Shown here in pieces: positions 50,663-52,885 of a DNA stretch of 52,885 bases. The first letter of the stretch is position 1. Each line of letters begins with the position of its first letter. A program made the position numbers and the translations under genes. Origin of the DNA: Halosimplex carlsbadense 2-9-1 (GTDB lineage Archaea > Halobacteriota > Halobacteria > Halobacteriales > Haloarculaceae); NCBI RefSeq assembly GCF_000337455.1, contig NZ_AOIU01000008.1, positions 14,537 to 67,421 of the forward strand, written 5' to 3'. The notes under the pieces were generated by a model. That model made no database searches. It was given only the letters and a program-made list of their open reading frames with translations, and was not told the DNA's origin.

Positions 50663-50790
50663 ACCCGGACAGAGCAGGCCGTGACACAAGTATCTACGGC
50701 GCTCCGCGCGGCGGGGACCCATCTGTCGGAGAGCCCGACGGACTCGCCGCCGCCGCCGCACTCTTGGCCGTCGCCCGCGGATCGCGACCC

Positions 50791-51798
50791 ATGCAAGCCG
50801 CAGCGTTCACCGACCTCGTCGGACCGGACGGCGTGCGCGTCGTCGACCGACCCGATCCCGAACCGGAACGGGGAGAAGCCGTCGTCGACGTAGAGGCCTG
50901 TTCGATCAACCGCCACGACCTGTGGATCCTGGAGGGCGACTCCGCGATGGTCGACGCCGACGACCTCCCGTTCGTCTCCGGCCTGGACGTGGCCGGAACC
51001 GTCTCGGCCGTCGGTCCCGACGCGACCGGCGTCGAACCGGGCGACCGGGTCGTCCTCTGCCCCAACGAGACCTGCGGTCGCTGCCGGTTCTGCCGCGACG
51101 GTCCCGAGAACCTGTGCGAGAACTTCTCGCTGTACCACGGCGGGCTGGCCGAGCGAGCGCGCGTGAGCGCCGACCGCCTCGTCGCCCTCCCCGACGGCGT
51201 CGACGCCGCGACCGCCGCGGCGCTCCCGACCGCCTACATGACCGCCTACCGGATGCTTCAGCGGGCGGCGGTCGAAGCCGGTGACCGCGTCTTCGTCCCC
51301 GGCGCCACGGGCGGCGTCGGCGTCGCGACCGTCCAGCTCTGTGACGCCCTCGGACTCGAATCGGTCGGCACCTCCCGCTCGCCCGCGAAACTCGACCGCG
51401 TCCGCGACGTCGGGCTCGACCGCGGGATCGAATCGGCCGACACCGACGAGATCGAGGCCGCGATCGACGAGCCGGTCGACGCCGTCGTCAACCACCTCGG
51501 CGGCGAGTACTCGAAGCTGGGCCAGTCCGTCCTCCGCCGAGGCGGGACGATGGTCGTCTGCGGTCGCACCGCCGGCGGCACCTCCGAGTTCGACGTGGCC
51601 GACCTCTTTCTCGGACACAAGCGGATCGTCGGCTCGACGATGGGCACCCAGCCCGACCTACAGCGGCTGGTCGAACTCGTCGCCGACGGCGCGTTCTCAC
51701 CGCTGGTGAACGAAACCTACCCGCTCGCGGAGACCGGCGCGGCGTTCGCCGCGATGGCCGAGCGAGAGAGCGTCGGGAAGCTCGTGGTGGCGCCGTAG
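50791..51798 (+). CDS. Medium-chain dehydrogenase (zinc-type alcohol dehydrogenase/quinone reductase-like)
   Basis: A 335-residue MDR protein. The structural zinc loop is intact (NETCGRCRFCRDGPENLC, four Cys) but the catalytic-zinc His-Glu usually in GHE is replaced by SGLDVAG, so only one possible ligand (Cys in ACSINRHDLW) remains. The Rossmann motif is VFVPGATGGVGVATVQLC and the NAD(P) site continues with SVGTSRSPAKLDRV. A quinone- or alkenal-reductase function without catalytic zinc is therefore more likely than ethanol oxidation. ATG 50791 gives MQAAAFTD, typical for MDR N-termini. Confidence 0.9.
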   Translation: MQAAAFTDLVGPDGVRVVDRPDPEPERGEAVVDVEACSINRHDLWILEGDSAMVDADDLPFVSGLDVAGTVSAVGPDATGVEPGDRVVLCPNETCGRCRFCRDGPENLCENFSLYHGGLAERARVSADRLVALPDGVDAATAAALPTAYMTAYRMLQRAAVEAGDRVFVPGATGGVGVATVQLCDALGLESVGTSRSPAKLDRVRDVGLDRGIESADTDEIEAAIDEPVDAVVNHLGGEYSKLGQSVLRRGGTMVVCGRTAGGTSEFDVADLFLGHKRIVGSTMGTQPDLQRLVELVADGAFSPLVNETYPLAETGAAFAAMAERESVGKLVVAP

Positions 51799-51831
51799 AC
51801 GCAGCTACTCGTGAGTTAGTGTCAAAAGTCA

Positions 51832-51904
51832 TAGTCCTGGGAGGATTCGAACCTCCGTCGTAGCCCCCAGAAGGCTACATGATTGGCCACTACACCACAG
51901 GACT
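51832..51904 (-). tRNA. tRNA-Gln (anticodon CUG)
   Basis: Read on the minus strand, the 73-base sequence gives a 7-bp acceptor stem (AGTCCTG with CAGGACT, A73), an anticodon stem TAGCC/GGCTA with loop TTCTGGG (anticodon CTG after U33) and a T arm GGAGG-TTCGAAT-CCTCC. No intron is seen and CCA is not encoded. A TATA-like AGTATAGT lies about 15-20 bases upstream, and TTTT about 10 bases after the 3' end. It decodes CAG, a frequent Gln codon in this GC-rich genome. Confidence 0.95.
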
Positions 51905-52191
51905 GCACTCGACTATACTGCCGTCCCGTATTTCAGTGTTGCGGACTCGTACGCGCCGTGTTACCGTGTTTCGGCCGGTCTCGACAGGTCGTCACCGTCG
52001 TCGGCACGGACACGTCGGTCTGGTTCCGTTCCGTCTCACGAACCTTTGGGCCCGAACGAGCGTACGACTACGTCCGTTTCTCGTAGAAAAACGTCTCCTC
52101 GGCCGGCATCGGGTCGCGTGAAAAGACGGCTCGCACGGCGACGACTGCCGGTCTCAGGGCGGAAGTCGGACGTACTACGGAGGCCTGAGTT
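51905..52191. other. Gene-free spacer between tRNA-Gln and larE
   Basis: A 287-base gap with no convincing gene; short frames here have the wrong composition. GTAGAAAAACG at 52084-52094 gives a T5 run downstream of larE, a likely terminator. CTCAGG (52153-52158) and CCTGAG (52184-52189) are inverted and sit just after the larE stop, forming a possible 3' hairpin. Confidence 0.5.
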
Positions 52192-52885
52192 TCAGATCTC
52201 GTCGGCCGTCGGGTAGTCGGTGCCGAATACGTCCTCGACGACGGCGTCGTCGCTCTCCCCTGCGGAGTCGGCGTCCTCGCGCTCGCCGTCACTCTCATCG
52301 CTCTCGTCGGCCGGACTGACACTCCCCGTCCGGTAGCCGTCCAGGTCGAGGGTGACGTGGTCGAAGCCGAGTTCGCCGATGTACTGGCGGGCGGCGCGGA
52401 CGAACTCGGGGTCGAGGGCGTCCTCCAGTTCGTCCTCGCCGACCTCGATGCGGGCGATGCCGTCGTGGTCGCGCACGCGGAACTGTTCGAAGCCCCAGGT
52501 CCGGAGGACGGTCTCGGCCTGCTCGATGCGGCCGAGCCGTTCCTCGGTGACTTCCAGGCCCGTTGGGATGCGCGAGGAGAGACAGGCCATCGAGGGCTTG
52601 TCGGCGACCGAGAGGCCGTAGTCGTCGGCGATCTCACGGACCTCCGACTTGACGATGTCGTGTTTCAGGAGCGGGGAGTAAGCGTCGAGTTCGTCGACGG
52701 CCTGCAGGCCGGGGCGGTGGCCCTCGCCGGGGTCGGAGGCGTTGGTGCCGTCGCAGACGACGTCGATGCCCAGTTCCTCGGCGTGGTCGAACATCGCGCC
52801 CAGCCGCATCGTGCGGCAGTGATAACAGCGGTCGTCGCCGTTCTCGACGAACGCCTGGCTGTCGAGTTCGGAGAACTCGACGATC
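52192..52885 (-). CDS. larE: ATP-dependent sacrificial sulfur transferase LarE, N-terminus outside the window
   Basis: The C-terminal 230 residues of a PP-loop family protein. The visible part starts IVEFSELDSQAFVENGDDRCYHCR, where the CYxCR segment is typical of LarE/ExsB-like proteins, and continues DVVCDGTNASDPGEGHRPG, then ADKPSMACLSSRIPTG, whose cysteine is a candidate for the sacrificial residue. LarE donates sulfur to pyridinium carboxylate in making the nickel-pincer cofactor of lactate racemase-like enzymes. The C-terminal 45 residues are an acidic, low-complexity tail special to this halophile. The Rossmann-like ATP motif lies beyond base 52885. No LarB or LarC is in the window. Confidence 0.9.
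   Translation of the reverse strand, partial: IVEFSELDSQAFVENGDDRCYHCRTMRLGAMFDHAEELGIDVVCDGTNASDPGEGHRPGLQAVDELDAYSPLLKHDIVKSEVREIADDYGLSVADKPSMACLSSRIPTGLEVTEERLGRIEQAETVLRTWGFEQFRVRDHDGIARIEVGEDELEDALDPEFVRAARQYIGELGFDHVTLDLDGYRTGSVSPADESDESDGEREDADSAGESDDAVVEDVFGTDYPTADEI

Noticed and set aside
51832..51904. Integration site at the tRNA-Gln gene
   Set aside because: No integrase and no direct repeat of the tRNA 3' end was seen within the window.

Overview
The window is about 52.9 kb of chromosomal DNA from a halophilic archaeon (class Halobacteria). The grounds are very high GC in coding DNA, strongly acidic predicted proteins, many start codons lying 26-32 bases below a TATA-like box with no leader, and archaeal-only genes (eIF1A, RIO1 kinase, tRNA-splicing endonuclease, an archaeal PheST pair, an FtsJ methylase fused to a TRAM domain). 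I cannot fix the genus. The left edge is an artefact: bases 8-26 are the Nextera transposase mosaic end, so the contig starts inside an epimerase gene. The right edge cuts larE.

Layout. 0-11 kb: small and housekeeping genes. These are a truncated NAD-dependent epimerase, a zinc-ribbon protein, an NmrA-like protein, rlmE, the eif1A-rio1 pair, a YdjM-like membrane protein, three small proteins, a gene started inside an 18-bp palindrome that looks like a metalloregulator operator, a RecJ-like DHH nuclease diverging from a small SWIM zinc protein, an MscS channel and a small acetyltransferase-like protein. 11-16 kb: a formylglycine-generating enzyme, a Tat-type lipoprotein hydrolase, a winged-helix zinc regulator and an SDR. 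16.7-22.9 kb: a complete 2-oxoacid dehydrogenase complex (E1 alpha, E1 beta, E2, then E3 separated by one opposed membrane-protein gene). 23.3-26.9 kb: a three-gene ECF-type transporter (S, fused double ATPase, T) of unknown substrate. 27-32.4 kb: PHP phosphoesterase, ComB-like phosphatase, lipoyl synthase (which would make the cofactor of the E2), a methyltransferase, a channel-like NAD-binding protein without a selectivity filter, and an M48 protease. 32.5-39.6 kb: MATE pump, Ski2/Hel308-like helicase, a small membrane protein, a NucS-N-domain/zinc-finger protein, a HAD phosphatase and endA. 40-50 kb: aminoacyl-tRNA synthetase genes trpS and pheST, separated by a surface lipoprotein, a seven-bladed FG-GAP lipoprotein and a small membrane protein. 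50-52.9 kb: MazG-like protein, universal stress protein, zinc-type alcohol dehydrogenase, tRNA-Gln(CUG), larE.

I saw no prophage, transposase, CRISPR array or toxin-antitoxin cassette. The most interesting unexplained signal is non-coding. Two intergenic regions 23 kb apart (about 16461-16710 and 39680-39980) share conserved sequence blocks framed by a CTGAAAG...CTTTCAG inverted pair, and between them each folds into a long stem whose sequence differs between copies but whose pairing is kept. That is covariation, suggesting a structured RNA or a mobile hairpin element. Other hairpin-rich spacers lie at 9911-10145 and 46063-46430, and several compact palindromes sit on promoters (6383-6395, 6909-6926, 18200-18219).
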